DNA of 64,000 nt from Phorcus lineatus (taxonomy: Eukaryota > Mollusca > Gastropoda > Trochida > Trochidae): NCBI GenBank assembly GCA_921293015.1, contig OV121097.1, positions 32,055,929-32,119,928 on the forward strand, read 5' to 3'. The notes below the pieces were generated by a model that saw only the letters and a list, made by a program, of their open reading frames with translations, ran no database searches and was not told the origin of the DNA. The position numbers were made by a program, and so were the translations under genes. Position 1 is the stretch's first letter; every line of letters starts with the position of its first letter. This document shows positions 23,171 through 36,100 of the stretch, piece after piece.

Positions 23171-24829
23171 GAAGTGTCGAGCATATATGTTTTCCTGCAA
23201 GATTTGTGATCTGACGATTTTATTTGGTCAAACTTTTCATGACAATTTAAACAAGTGATCATCGTTTTATTGTGTTACTTTCAGGGCAGTTAGGGCTTTT
23301 TTTAGCATAATTTATGTATAAAACAATAAAATAAACACATTTATAAAGCTGAGTGAAAAATGTATAAAGGCGTTTATCACTGTCTTTACTAAAAGATTAA
23401 CATAATTTACCCCTGGGAAGCCATCAGAGGTTGTTTTGTGGTGGCTTGATGATTTTGGTCTCATGTAACTTTCTTACAAAGGTTAATGTGCATTTTTACC
23501 TAAGCAGACACACATCTGCCGGGTTTTTAAAATTTTCATAAGTCATTGGAATTATGATTTTCAAGAAAATAACTCGCGATCTGATTGGCTGCCAGAACTT
23601 CTTTTTGCATTCATTCAAGACGTCTGGCATTGATATATCAACGAGATTTGAAAACAAATTTTTTTTAAATATATGTTTATATATTGTTAGTTTACCTATT
23701 TCGTTCATATGAGCTTGTTTTCATTAATATACAACTCTATACCGAAAGTTTTTTCATCACTTTTTATCTTAGGGCAACTATCATGTAGTCCTGGTTAAGT
23801 TTGGACATCCATAAAATAACTTCAGCAGAATTGACAAAGAATCACTCATTGTATAAAATAGCTATTTTTAACTTATGTAGGGATCGAGTTCAAACATTTT
23901 GATTAACACATTTTATATTTACTCTCTAAGACGCAGCATAACCATATTGTTTTAATGCAAAGGAACAAACATGACTTTTGTTTCAAGTTTTTGATCACTT
24001 CTAAAGGATTTTTTAGAGTAGAGAATAAGTGTTCTTTGAGTTTTTGACACCTGGTCGCATCTTTGTCCTGCCAAAAATGTAACTTGTTTGGTATGGTATA
24101 CGCTGCGCTAAAATACAATGGATCATCACTTCAGTATTGGAAATTCAACATTGTCCGTGTCTTTTATTACGATGATACGATACAACAAAGACATTCCAAA
24201 CTACATTTGTACTATAATACGAAGGTATGTGAACAAACTTTTGTTATGCAGCTTTATGATCCATAAAATAGATGATGAATAGCTTGGACTATTTGACTAC
24301 GCAATAATCACAAAATGCAAAATATGATGCAGTAGTAGTGGTTTCGATTATTCTCACTCAAAAAAACGAGCAAAACTTAATACCAAACAGGCATAAAAGT
24401 CACTGACAATACCATATTTGTAGTTGTTTAAACTTACAAGGATGGGAAATCTATGAAGATTTGACGTCAACCACTTCATGGGGATATCACATTTATCCCT
24501 TCAGCTAAGAGGAAACGTGTATTACAGACGGAGACTGCCTGTAAGGTCAAAATCAATGGATTCGTGATAATCAATTTGCAAATAAAAACAAGAAAACCAA
24601 ATTCATAGAATAAAAATAAATATTTGTTAATAATATTTTATCTTCACAACCATCATGTTTCTGTTCCATTGCCGAAATTTGATTTTTGATTCAATGGAAC
24701 AGTTTCAATCTATGATGTAAGATGTGTACATAATGAAACACATGTTTTGAATTTGTTTTATGCTGAAAATGTTTATGGGGAATCTATATCAAATTAAAGG
24801 ATTCAATATTGATAACAGTTTTCTTTGTC
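23171..24829. other. Gene-free stretch
   Basis: No supported gene. A short inverted repeat CTGTTCCATTG/CAATGGAACAG lies at about 24659-24703. The longest open frames (23496-23708, 23903-24118) have no recognised motif. Confidence 0.45.
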
Positions 24830-25080
24830 CACAAATAGGATTCGTGTTAAGATTGTAGATACAGATGTCAGTGATGAAAAATCATCGGTCAATTTCGTCA
24901 GTGACTTGAACGCCATCAGTGAAGTCATAAAACCGTTTATGTGATATTTTACAAGCACAGATGATCGATGATGGCACAAGTAATGAATATATTTGAAAAG
25001 CAAACAGAAATATGCATTACAAAACTTTATTCAACCCCCTCTTTGGTCTTTGCATTGATGTTTGTCAAATATCAACTTTA
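24830..25080 (+). repeat. Composite duplication, B block copy 2
   Basis: It carries GATTGTAGATACAGATGTCAGTGATG, AAACCGTTTATG, AGTAATGAATATAT and CAAACAGA-type landmarks of the B block in direct orientation. Frame-breaking indels separate it from the other copies. Confidence 0.72.
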
Positions 25081-27099
25081 ACCACGTCACGGAATAAAAT
25101 ATACCTTGATAAAATTTGATAAAATTCATTATGTATTCTATTCATAATATACTTCTAACAATAACACATAATTTGACAATAAAGAAAACTTTCATTTGGT
25201 TAAACTTTAGAAAATTGTTATCGCATCCAACCAGTGGCCATATCTTATAATATCCAATATTTTTTAGAAATGGTTTCTCCTGTTACCAATGTCAAAATAC
25301 CTAAATGGTTACCTAGTGATTATCTCTTTTTCATGGTAAATACTTTTTTTGGGATGGTTCAGCCCAAAAGCATATACATATATCTTCCCCAGCATCCTTA
25401 ATGATTACACGTCAACGAGTTTATGTTTGTTGTTTAAATAAAAAACAACAAGATCTGATATAATGCTTTATACGTTGTTTATTTAAGGAAGAACAGTTTT
25501 ATCTATGATTTGGCGTCTATACTTTCATGGAAAGAGTAGTTGTTTCATTGTCTACAACTTTATATTTATACTAAAGTCACTTGTCCTAATTTTGTCTTGC
25601 CAGTTAGGGTTTTTATAAAACTGCTGATTGCATTGTGAATTTAATTTGTTCATAACGGTTATACATTGTAATATTGATTCTCATTACCATTTAACACAAT
25701 ATCAGCATATACAAAATCCTCCTTAAGTATTTAACCTTAAGAGAGTCAAAGATTGTTGACCTTGTTAGAAATACTATATGACCTCACCGCGAGTCCGACC
25801 AAAATTCATATTGGCTTGAGTTACTATAAATAGACACCATGGCGTCAAACCGTTGTTCCATGACATCATTTGATTGTTGTCGTGTTGTTATTTGTTGAAT
25901 AATCAAACCATTTTACTGTTCAGTACTGCAGTGTTTCGTTTTAGTTTCGTTTTAATTCGGAACATAATTGAACAATTATGGAGTGGGGAATTCTTTCAAT
26001 ATCAGTTTTATAGACCCGAAAAAACAAAATCGATTTTATAATTCGACCTTGGTCACTATTGTTTTTTATATGGCCTTTAAAACCAGGAATGGATCTCATA
26101 ACAAGTCTATATTTGTAGCTTAAATATTCACGGATAGACATGACAAAATACAAAATTAAACTTATTCGAGCTGGATCTGAATACAAGATTTCCCATTATG
26201 GATACTCAAAGTCAGAGGAAGTCACATGTAAAGTATCACATCACTTACCCTTGATCGTCCTAATGTTGCAGTATTCATCTGGCAAAAGGAACAAGAACAT
26301 AAGTAAACCAATCAAAAGATATCCCTTAAAGGAATTTGTTAATCAAGATCATACTTTTCATGATTATGAAATACGAATATGAAAAATTTCACAAATTACA
26401 ATTTCGCACTCAAAGTTATCTTTTCATTTGATACTTTTATATGGCCACGATTCTATAGAAATAATCAATCGCCGTAGCATAAATTTTTCATGCCCTTGAA
26501 ATATTATCTGGAATATTTCCTGCGTATGAATCCATTGCCTCCAACAAAACGATTTTCATTATGAAGCGTTGTTTAAAATTTTGCCTTCAAGACAATGTCA
26601 CATTCAAGGTTGGAACATTCGATTTAACCTTCTGTGATTTTTGTTTTGTTTATATTTGTTACTTTTCATTGGATTTTAGTATATGTGGCTTATAATTTGT
26701 TTGATACCACTAACCAGCTATTAAATCCGGATATACATTGGAAATTTTTAAAAGTTATATCCGATTTAAAATGTTGAAATTGTTTTTTTGATAGAACATG
26801 TATGGGTAATTCTTTACTACCACATTTGACACATGTATATAAGCAAATCAACTTTAGTGCCAACTCTGAGAATGCTTTGATGAAATAAAAACGTATTGAG
26901 TTTCATGAAATTAGATGGAGACATAGCTGTTTCATGAGGATTTAATGCCTATTCTTTTATATATTTGACAAAATAATTCAGGGATATTGAGTTTGTTGTG
27001 ATTGATATTTTATCAGGTAAAAATGTTAGAACTATATCACTCATACTTTCAATATAATCATGTCACTTACTTTATTTGTCCAGTAGATATAGGGAAACG
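25081..27099. other. Gene-free stretch with a TATA-like site
   Basis: No supported gene. CTATAAATAG at about 25824-25833 is followed closely by ATGGCG at 25840, and the region 25790-25880 is CpG-richer than its flanks, but the frame closes after about 20 codons. It could be a promoter fossil; I make no gene call. Confidence 0.35.
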
Positions 27100-30000
27100 T
27101 TCAATATCCAGGGAATAAACTTGATAACCGAATTTGGAAGAGAAAAGTATAAACTTGACGACTTAAAATGTTCACATTGCTATTATATTGGTATGTTTTA
27201 CCTGCAGTTCTGTAGTTGTCTAAGATCTTACAATAAAGACTTTTTTCCTATAATACCTGAATGCAGTTGATATACGAACACTGAACACGTGCATTGCTGT
27301 TAACTAATCACAAAATCAGTTTTAATCAGATAACCATTATTTTTCAAATTCCTCTATGATTAAGTTCAGTTCTCTTTGTACACTGTTGTGTAAAATTAAG
27401 AACACTGTGTATGTGAACCTTTCAATACGATGTATTAACGCTCTACAGTAGTAAATTATAAACAAGCTCTTTTGGACATAGTGAGTAAATGAAAGCAGCA
27501 TTTAATGTTTATATAAAACTGTTTTATGCTCTTGTGCGTTACATCTTACACTGTTTGCAAAAAAAAAAAAAAGAAATATAGAAGAATTTCATTAAAATAT
27601 CATTTCCAACTTTAAACTCATTATGGTTTCTGTTTTACAAAATAAAACAAACTTATTAATAAAAACGCAATAAAAGTTAGCTGAACATCATTGCCTACCA
27701 TTTTCATTGATTGATTATTGTATTGTTGCACTTTCTTTTACTCATGCGATTTTGCAAATTGACCGAAATGGAATTTCATTTAACTCTTATAAACTGCTAC
27801 AGGTATTGAGTAATCCAAGGTTTATGTTCAGGTCGCCGAGGACACATAGCATTACATTATTCAACCCCCTTTAGATATAAAAGTTTATTGCTATACTCTT
27901 GTGACGTTTGCCCTCTATCACAGTGAGCCAGAACTATCTAAGATAAACATTAGCTATGTTGGCGAGTCAAGGCTTAATACAATATTGGATTAACATCATT
28001 GAAAGTACGAATTAAAAAAAATAAAATGTGGACCATAAACACATTGACAGTATGTCCATATTTTTGTTTATAACAATGTCAAATCAGAATTCATTCAAGA
28101 AATTATTTGAATGGTCGATAAGTGTGGTACAAAACAGTCATGTTGTTTTAACGATTCTTAAACGTATTTCTAATTTAATTTTTCCATCTTCATTTGCTCA
28201 CATGAATAGTTAATTATCCCTGAAAATGAGTAAATCTATGGCGAAATATGATTTTTCCTTGTGCATAGCTACATGTCTAGTTAAGGACAAGATGACAATT
28301 TGTATGTAATTAATGAGAAGTAATGTTAATTCTTAGAGATTCTACGAACGATAAATGAGACTTATCAGTGGGTACATCCAGATTCCAATTGAAGTATTCG
28401 ACAAAATTTTAAAAATCACTTCATGTTTCTCAGAACACGCCCTGAAAAACGTACCAGATGGAAATCTCCGAAATAAAGCATTCTTTTATTTTGAGTTTAT
28501 TTCTCCTGCAGAATAATGCACATTGACTATAAAATTGTTGTAAAGATAACATGATTAAGGTGGACTTAGTTATTACCAACTATCCATGCTGACATTCTGA
28601 ATATCAGACTACTTTAGTGTCTAAGCCTGGATGCATTTGAATTGAAAATCAATAAAAGCATATTGCTACTTGAATCTTTCTAATACCTTCTTTGAATCAA
28701 ATAATCCTTCTTGCGTGACATATTGGAAGCATCATGTTTTTACTAAGTTATTGATCATTAACTTTGCTGAAAAAGCTGCAAGTGATTATAAGCCTGTTAT
28801 GTCATAATCGCCATGAGATATTATTGGAATGTTCCAAATTTAGAATATTGCAAATTTAATCTTGCTAAATCATTAAATATCATTGACACCATTGCAAGAT
28901 CAGCACATTAAGAAAAATATCGACAGTTTTCATGGGAGATTTATCAGGTTTTATTTGTCTATTCTGATACCCATTATCGAGGTCAATTCTTCCGTATAAA
29001 CGTAATTGAGGCTTTCTAGTACTAGAAAGCAAATGTCAAAATAACATGTTCATTAACATTCGTTGTGCATACGACAGATATATATTTTCATTGCTATCAT
29101 CAGCTGATTAACCTAGACTTGATGTATTTTATGCATATTTCACGGATATCCATGAAAAAGAGCATCCTCATTTTATGTGAGCTTAAATGAACTAGTTTAG
29201 TCCGGGAATTATCTCAAGGTAGTACTAAATGTCACTTCTCTATTTTGACAAACCAGAAATCCATCAATGAGCATTGATTTGATCAACGCAGAATCCCGTA
29301 ACATTTATATCTGGTTTGTTTATGACCAACTATAGATTTTCATGCTGATTATATTTTTTCTGCGATATTTGACACATCTAGGATCCTATCTTTACTTTAA
29401 CAACTTTCATCATGATAGAAATATAATTGAATAAATGTGATGTTTTACTTATATAAATAGAAATGAAGGAGAAATGTTAAGATTAATTTTCAACTTAAGA
29501 CGCAACAAACTATAACTGAATCAATAGAATCCTTTGGTTATTTCATACAAAAAGGAATGCAGTTAAATCATTTACACTGAGGCCTCAAATCAGACTCTAA
29601 TCTTTGTATCTTGAAGTTATCAGTCAGTTTGATGGAATTAATTTGCAAAACGATACTTTCAAAGAGTTTTTATAAATTCAATGCTTTCATCTAGTTAATT
29701 AACTCTTTGAAACAAGCTTAATTTGGCAGACAGATTCGTTACTTCAGTTGAGAGTTTTTTAGCTTCATGGGATACAATGATCATCAAATGACTTCTGGAA
29801 TTCACTGTTAATATTAATCAATAAGCAACAAAATTTTCGAGCAATGCCATTGAAAAAACTAAATTCAAGTGGAAACTTAAAAAACGCCTAACTGATTTTG
29901 CATTCATCAATGAAGGACAGACTTGCACCTTTTCAAGTAATTCATTGAATAAAGGTTTTATGTTTTCCTCTCAAGCGATTAAATAACCTTCTTCTCCGGT

Positions 30001-30400
30001 GTACATGATCTCAAAAATCGATACAACTTGTAGAAAATGTTAATATCTTTCAACCAGTTCCTAAAAAAGGCATATCAGATGTTGGCAAAAGGGAAGCTTT
30101 CAATTCAACACTTTCTACTTCATTGACTTTAATGAGATTTAATGTGAATAACACATAAGAAAGTTTGGAAGGGATTAATGAACAAATCCATGAGTGTTAA
30201 ATCAGCAACGACTGAGCAATCAATGAGGAGAGTGTAAGAGTCATGTACATTAAACAACGAGCGCTAATCAAATTCGAAATCCATTTTGAGTTCTACAATA
30301 ACAGTGAGACGCCATCCACAAAGCCATATATGGTTAAATCTAAATGTTTACCGAAACTGTAACAAAATCGATAACGTGGTAATCACCTTTGACCACATTA
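27100..30400 (+). repeat. Composite duplication, Q-R-A-D blocks copy 2
   Basis: This 3.3-kb segment follows the order of 13985-18600 without the two SINEs and the Harbinger element. Examples are GCTGACATTCTGAATATCAG at 28589, CATCAGCTGATTAACCTAGACTTG at 29098, TAATTTGGCAGACAG at 29720 and GCATTCATCAATGAA at 29901. It is the best empty-site control for the insertions in copy 1. Confidence 0.83.
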
Positions 30401-30978
30401 ATCATAAGATTTATATCTAGATATTAGAACTGAGAAGGCTGTCATAAATTGTTATCATGTATTCCTTAATAAAACACGTGTGTAATTTTAAAACATACAA
30501 TATATTGTTTTAAAATGTACAAAGCAGGGTGTATTTTCTCCATTTACAAGAGCATATTCATAAATGCCTATTACTAGAAAAAATATCCATAAATGGTCAA
30601 CGGGTAACGGGCAGTAATCAAAAGGTTTTGTTGTGTTTTTGATTACACCCATTAGCTGATATATTGAGGTGAATTTGGAAATCGTAACACGTTTGAAGAG
30701 TATAGTCCAGGAGAAAGCATCCTAGACTTCAAATCAGAAAGCTTAACACATGATGAGTGATATCTATTTAATAATTTCAACAGTTTACTCACTTAGAGAA
30801 AGTTTATTTCGGTTTTGCAGGCCATTGGCCCATGTACAAAAGTAAATAACATTAATACGTTTTATATATATATATATAGAAAATGTAAGAAGTATCAATC
30901 GTGGAGAAGTATATATGAAAGTATTAAAAAATACAGAGAAGATGTAAATCAACTTTCACAATCATGACTTTATCTTTT

Positions 30979-31026
30979 TTCCAATATGCATATTTCTGCT
31001 TCTTGATTCGAAGCTTCTTCAGGGAA
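30979..31026 (-). ncRNA. Hammerhead-ribozyme-like motif, inverted copy
   Basis: Exact inverted duplicate of the motif at 31932-31979, in the terminal repeat downstream of the GIY-YIG frame on the element's coding strand. This is the orientation that would be present in the element's own transcript. Confidence 0.5.
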
Positions 31027-31130
31027 TGTATGATTGAAGCACAGCAGCAGTCTTAAATAGTCTTCAGTGTATCTAAGTAACAACACAATGCAACACAAAC
31101 ATCAAAATAATCAACAATCGTCCTGGTGAG

Positions 31131-31835
31131 TTATCCCCTCTTAAATCTAATAGGTTTGAATTGGCAGTGATAGGATTTGGGATTTATGACGCTGTTCAAT
31201 GAAGGAGAAAATTTGTTAATGAAGTACTGTTCCTTTGTTAGCAATTGTGATGTAATGTCACCTCCATTATTGAATATTTCGTAAAAAGGAAATATTTTAA
31301 AAGCACCATTACTACATTGAGATATATGTTTACTAACTTTTAAGTGTCTTAAATTATCATCTCTTATTTGTTGTTTGTGAACTGTTACTCTGTTTTGCAA
31401 GTTGTTCGTTTGTCCAATGTATGTTACACCACACTTTTCACAAGAAATGACATAGATAACATTTTTAGATTTACATGACATGTTGCTTTTAACATGAAAG
31501 TCTATTCCATTCTCAAAAGTTGTTGTCGAGCCTTCTTTTAGATATGGGCATGTTCCACATCTTTTATCTAAACATTTTTTCACAGTTGGTAAATCTTGAT
31601 TGCTTGTATATTTTGCACTTGTTAGCATTTTTTTCAAGTTTTTGGGCTGACGTTTACTTTTTATTATTTTTGTTTTATTTAACATTCTAGCAAGACGATT
31701 GTCCTGTCTCATGATATCTAGATTATTGTGTAATTTAGGAAAGACTTCCATGTTGTTTGGGTTATAGGTTGTCACAAAGGCTAATACATTTTCATTTTGT
31801 TGTTTGTCCTTTGGTCTTCTAAGGATTGTTGTCTT
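31131..31835 (-). CDS. Penelope-like GIY-YIG endonuclease domain, partial
   Basis: The minus strand encodes the C-terminal endonuclease part of a Penelope-like polyprotein. The frame is open from the edge of the inverted repeat (stop TAG at 31838-31836) to its natural TAA-side end at 31131, about 234 codons, with an internal Met at 31775. In order it shows the basic linker IKSKRQPKNLKKML, the CGTCPYL cysteine motif, CKSKNVIYVISCEKCGVTYIG (the GIY-YIG core) continuing to the conserved Arg in NRVTVHK, and the later E in LLTKEQYFINKF. In intact elements this domain nicks target DNA for reverse transcription. Here the upstream reverse transcriptase is absent, so the protein cannot support retrotransposition alone. 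No stop interrupts the domain, which fits a young insertion. Confidence 0.88.
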   Translation of the reverse strand, partial: KTTILRRPKDKQQNENVLAFVTTYNPNNMEVFPKLHNNLDIMRQDNRLARMLNKTKIIKSKRQPKNLKKMLTSAKYTSNQDLPTVKKCLDKRCGTCPYLKEGSTTTFENGIDFHVKSNMSCKSKNVIYVISCEKCGVTYIGQTNNLQNRVTVHKQQIRDDNLRHLKVSKHISQCSNGAFKIFPFYEIFNNGGDITSQLLTKEQYFINKFSPSLNSVINPKSYHCQFKPIRFKRG

Positions 31836-31931
31836 CTAGATTGTTGATTATTTTGATGTTTGTGTTGCATTGTGTTGTTACTTAGATACACTGAAGACTA
31901 TTTAAGACTGCTGCTGTGCTTCAATCATACA

Positions 31932-31979
31932 TTCCCTGAAGAAGCTTCGAATCAAGAAGCAGAAATATGCATATTGGAA
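31932..31979 (+). ncRNA. Hammerhead-ribozyme-like motif with palindromic stem III
   Basis: In order: TTCC (31932-31935, stem I 5' side), CTGAAGA (31936-31942, core with U7 replaced by A), GCTTC/GAAGC (stem II, 31944-31948 and 31956-31960), GAAA (31962-31965), the palindrome TATGCATA (31966-31973, stem III without a loop), T-T (16.1 and H17) and GGAA (stem I 3' side). All invariant core positions other than the tolerant position 7 match. Position 10.1-11.1 is A-A instead of the usual G-C, which may weaken or abolish cleavage. A loopless palindromic stem III can pair only between two molecules. Hammerheads in Penelope-like terminal repeats are established; activity here is inference. Confidence 0.5.
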
Positions 31980-32037
31980 AAAAGATAAAGTCATGATTGT
32001 GAAAGTTGATTTACATCTTCTCTGTATTTTTTAATAC

Positions 32038-32142
<105 letters not shown>

Positions 32143-32170
32143 AAAACAAAAGTCTGGAAATGATTTCAAT

Positions 32171-32209
32171 CCCCGACCGGTTTCACACTATTCAGTGATC
32201 ATCATGGGG
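32171..32209 (-). ncRNA. Degenerate hammerhead-like motif of element 2
   Basis: On the minus strand: CCCC, ATGATGA (canonical CUGAUGA with C3 changed to A), T, stem II CACT-GAAT-AGTG, T, GAAA, palindrome CCGG, T, C, GGGG. Stem I (CCCC/GGGG), stem II, GAAA and the U16.1-C17 cleavage site are all in hammerhead order, with a loopless CCGG palindrome as stem III. The C3 change and a U-U at 10.1-11.1 predict loss or strong reduction of cleavage. The match in architecture to the element 1 motif, with different bases in every stem, supports a true family feature. Confidence 0.5.
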
Positions 32210-32384
32210 TCTTTATGACGTTGCCATGCTATGACGTCACAGAACAAGGGGCGCATAACTCATGACAATTGATGCGTACCCACAGGTTGGTGACGTCATT
32301 ACTTTACATCAATCACGTATAATAATACTAACAGCAGTTTTTAGATATGGACATAGTTAGGTGACATTAATTGCATTTAATTGT

Positions 32385-33100
32385 GGCTTGAAAAGTTTAA
32401 TAAAATAATGTTCTTTCATCTTTCTCTTTTCATCGCTGTTTGACATGACTTTATAGAAGGGGAATATTTTAAAATTATCTCCGGCGCATATGGACCCTCA
32501 CTCTTGATCTAAGTGTGTCCCCCGTTTGTCCTATGTAATCTTCGCAACAACCACCGCATTTGATAACATATATTAAATTTTGTTATGCGCATGTCATGTT
32601 TTCCCGTACATGGAATAAGTGGCCACTTTTGTAGTTATACTTTCCCTTCTAATAAGTACGGGCAAGTGCCACAATTTGGTCTTCCACACTTGCTTATTGA
32701 TTTGTCAATTTGGCTTGACTGATAAAATTTAGCTTTGCTTATTATTTTTTTAATATTTCGGCTTTGCCGTTTACTCTTTATAAGATGTAGATGTGAAAGT
32801 TTATCTTTTAAGGTATCACAATTTTGTAGAGGGTGGAGCGTTTCTTTAAGTTTTGGGAATATCTCTGGGTTTCTTGGATTAAATGTTGAGACAAATGGTA
32901 GTACCTTTTCTTGTACTTGCTCTTTAACTTTAAGGAGATCATTACGATTTTGCCGTTTTGCTTTCAAAATAGCGTCATCAATTATTTGTTTCGGATAGAG
33001 CCTTTTTAATAATAGATCTTTTAATTCATTCAATCTATAATCTACACGATCAGTATTTGAATCAGTTGGTTTGTAGTATACATCGGTTTCAACAAGATAA
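32385..33100 (-). pseudogene. Penelope-like polyprotein fragment, broken
   Basis: The minus strand reads TDVYYKPTDSNTDRVDYRLN, which is the end of the reverse transcriptase region, continuing into NELKDLLLKRLYPKQ, the connector IKSKRQSRNIKKII, CGRPNCGTCPYLLEG, then after a frameshift near 32635 LIYVIKCGGCCEDYIGQTGD and TLRSRVRVHM. It finishes after another break with FPFY and HYFIKLFKPQLNAI. There are internal deletions just after the TDVYYKPTDS segment and inside the endonuclease, plus at least two frame changes. The order and motifs match Penelope-like elements. It is non-functional. Confidence 0.85.
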
Positions 33101-33103
33101 ATA

Positions 33104-33156
33104 TTTATTCATTCATTTATTTATTTATTTATTTATGTATTTATTTATTTATACTT
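33104..33156. repeat. TTTA/TTCA microsatellite
   Basis: Roughly a dozen ATTT units with a few ATTC and ATGT variants lie at the truncated 5' end of Penelope-like element 2. Confidence 0.95.
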
Positions 33157-33399
33157 ACTTAGGTTGTCAGTGAAATGAAACCATATTAATACCTACACAA
33201 ATAGAAATTGATATTAATATCGTATTTTATGAGTAAAACCATGTTATTTTTTCTTTAACCGAAATTTTAGTTCTTTCTCCCCTCAAAATTTCAATCTTTA
33301 ATGATAAATGAGAAATAAAATACTCATTTTTGCATTTGTTTTTATTTCCTGAAAACAAATTTCAGGGGAAATGAATATTCATTCCTAGGGTCCAAATTT

Positions 33400-36100
33400 G
33401 ATAACCAGTTGTCTTGTCCATGTAAAGGATAATAACAAAGGTTGTAGATACACATGTCAGTGATGCAAGGTCGGACAAATACCATCGATCAATTTTGTCA
33501 CAGACTTTCATGCCTTCAATGAAATTAGAGAACCGTTTATGAGATGACACAAGCACAGAAAATTGATGACAGCATGAGTAATGAATAGGCCAGAATCCAA
33601 AATAAGGCAAATGCATCACAAAGGTATTATTGTCTACTCTTTTATCTTTGCTTTGTATCACATATGGAGGATACTTCATTGTGTAAGTTAACAGGCTGTT
33701 CGAAATTTACTAAGTATTATATTTATTATATGTTTTTGACGATAACATATCATTAGACAAGACAGGGAAGTATCTTTTATTTGCTTAAGTTGAATAAAGT
33801 ACATTAAGGACGAAGTTACTTACTACAATGAAAATATATCTTATCAATGAAGCTTTAGTGATATCCACTGATAAAAAAACAGTATTTCATTGCTCGTTAT
33901 AAAAAGTGTCATCTACTTCATTACTCATTGTACAAACCATGTGTTTAATTGGTCAGAAGTTAGTTATTCTCATTTTGGTAAATTATGATGTTCCTTTGTG
34001 AGAGGTAATGAAGAAGACAAATAATTTCAAAAGCATTGGAGTAACTGCGCTCTTCCAGCTAAATATTGCTCTTTATATATAAGAGTCAGTTACTAAGATG
34101 AAATAGGTTTATGTTTATTTGTCTTCCTGAAAACTCTGGAAAATGACAAACAAATACCAGATTATTCAGAGGGGAATTTATACTTTTTGGCTCCACTTTT
34201 CACACAATTTACTGATTGCAGTGTGCAGCCGAGAAAGAAATTTTTATGTCCAGAATCAACTGATTAACTTTGACTTGTGGTCACAATTTATAATAGATTT
34301 ACTTCATGGGGCATACCAGCCTAATTTTATTGCAGCTCAATTGAACCATGTGTATTTACAATAACGTCTCAAAGTGGTAATTAATGTCAATCCTATAATC
34401 TATGAAGCCATATAACCATCAACGAGAACAAATACGTATAATCTATGGTCTAATATCTAGATTTATGCACTTAAAAGATTAGCTTTTATTGTTCATTAAA
34501 GTTGTGTGTTTTGATGTATATATCAACTTAGTTTATTATTTTATTCACGCATGTCTAAAATAAAAAATGTGCTATGAATCTTTAACCGCTAGAATGCAGT
34601 AATCTCGACTACAAAATGGAAAAAAGAATTGAAACTTATTCAGTATGGATAAGCTATACCTGCACACTTTGCTAATGTGTCCTTGTCCTTTGAATTGTGA
34701 ACATCAATAATAAATTACAAATTTACTCTTAATAGCAAAAGTAGGTTTAATGATGACCGAAAACAGTGCACAAATGAAGAATGAAATTTCTAAATTCTCT
34801 GCGCATGACAGAAATATATTTTCTTTGCTAACATCAACTGATTGACCTCAATTTGATGAAGCTCAGGTTATGGATATTTACAACAGTCCGTTGAGCTATG
34901 CATTCTATTTTTACAGGGGCTCAAATGAACCAGTTTATTCCGGGAAACATCTCAAGGTTGTAACGAATGCTACGTCTCCATTCTCTCAAAACCATAAGAC
35001 CACCAATGAGTGTTGGTTGGATCGACTTGGGATCAATAGCCTAATTAGATTTAGGCCCTAAATATGTATATTTGTTCTGTTCATTACCATTTATGAATTC
35101 GCAGTTTTGATTTAAGTTTTTCTGCACTATTTAACAGATTTAATGTTATCATTTCTATCTGTGGTTTCCTTGGAACATTTACAGTCATAGTAAGATTTTT
35201 GACAACATTCATCATTTACGAATTACATATTTATGATTGTGATATTATTTTATTTTATATGTAGGCCCTATGATAACATTATTTTCTCAATCACATGGAA
35301 CATACAAACTATAACTGAATCGAAATATTTTGGTTATTGAATAAGAAAGAGGAATGTCTTCAAGGAAATCAAATGGAGACAAGAAACCATACACTTACCT
35401 TTAAATTGAAAGTATCCATCAATTTCATCTCATATATTAAACAAAGTGATACTAAAGGGTTTTTTTAATGAATTAAATAATTTCATCTAGTTAATTATTT
35501 AAAACAACATTAATAAGGCAGAGTCCTTACTTCAATTGAAGTGATTTTGAGCTTGTTGGGATAAAATCATCTTTAAATGACTTCGGGAATGAATTTTTAA
35601 CTTGAATCAATAATGAACAAAATGCCAGTGCAATATCATATAAATAACATGCAATTCAATAATGAATCACAGACATGCACCATTTCAAGTTTTTCATTGA
35701 AGAAAATTGTTTGAGTAATGACGTTTCTCACTTGTGTACATAGTACAAAAATCAATAAACTTCAACTTTAAGAAATTGTTATAAAAAAAACTTTTAAACA
35801 GATTCTTTCAAAAACGCGTATGAGATGTTTGGAAGGCTTCCATACAATCAATTCAAAACTTTCTACTTCATCGACCTTAATGAGATAAATGTGATAAATG
35901 AGGTGAACAAAAATTGGGAATTTTGATGTGGGTTAATGAACAAGTCCATGAGGGTTTGAAGGACTAAGACTTAACAATAGAGTTTAAGTGTCATGTAAAT
36001 TTGATGACGAAAAGTGACCAAAATAAAAATCTGTTTTTAGTGAAACAAGTTATAAATAAAGGGGCATAATAAAAATCTGTTGTAAAATCTAAATCTATTT
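33400..36100 (+). repeat. Composite duplication, B-X-A-A-D blocks copy 3
   Basis: Block B (33400-33690), X (33895-34150), A (34235-34430), a second A (34820-35050) and D (35100-35880) follow in that order and orientation. Between the two A blocks, 34570-34740 resembles the middle of the E/H segment at about 20990. Copy 3 lacks all the mobile insertions found in copy 1. None of the reading frames in it is shared with other copies. Confidence 0.8.

Noticed and set aside
25820..25900. Promoter plus first exon (CTATAAATAG then ATGGCG)
   Set aside because: The frame closes after about 20 codons, no downstream exon was found, and a single TATA match in AT-rich DNA is weak evidence.
32735..32998. 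87-codon plus-strand frame
   Set aside because: It is antisense to the Penelope-like connector region on the minus strand and has no independent support.
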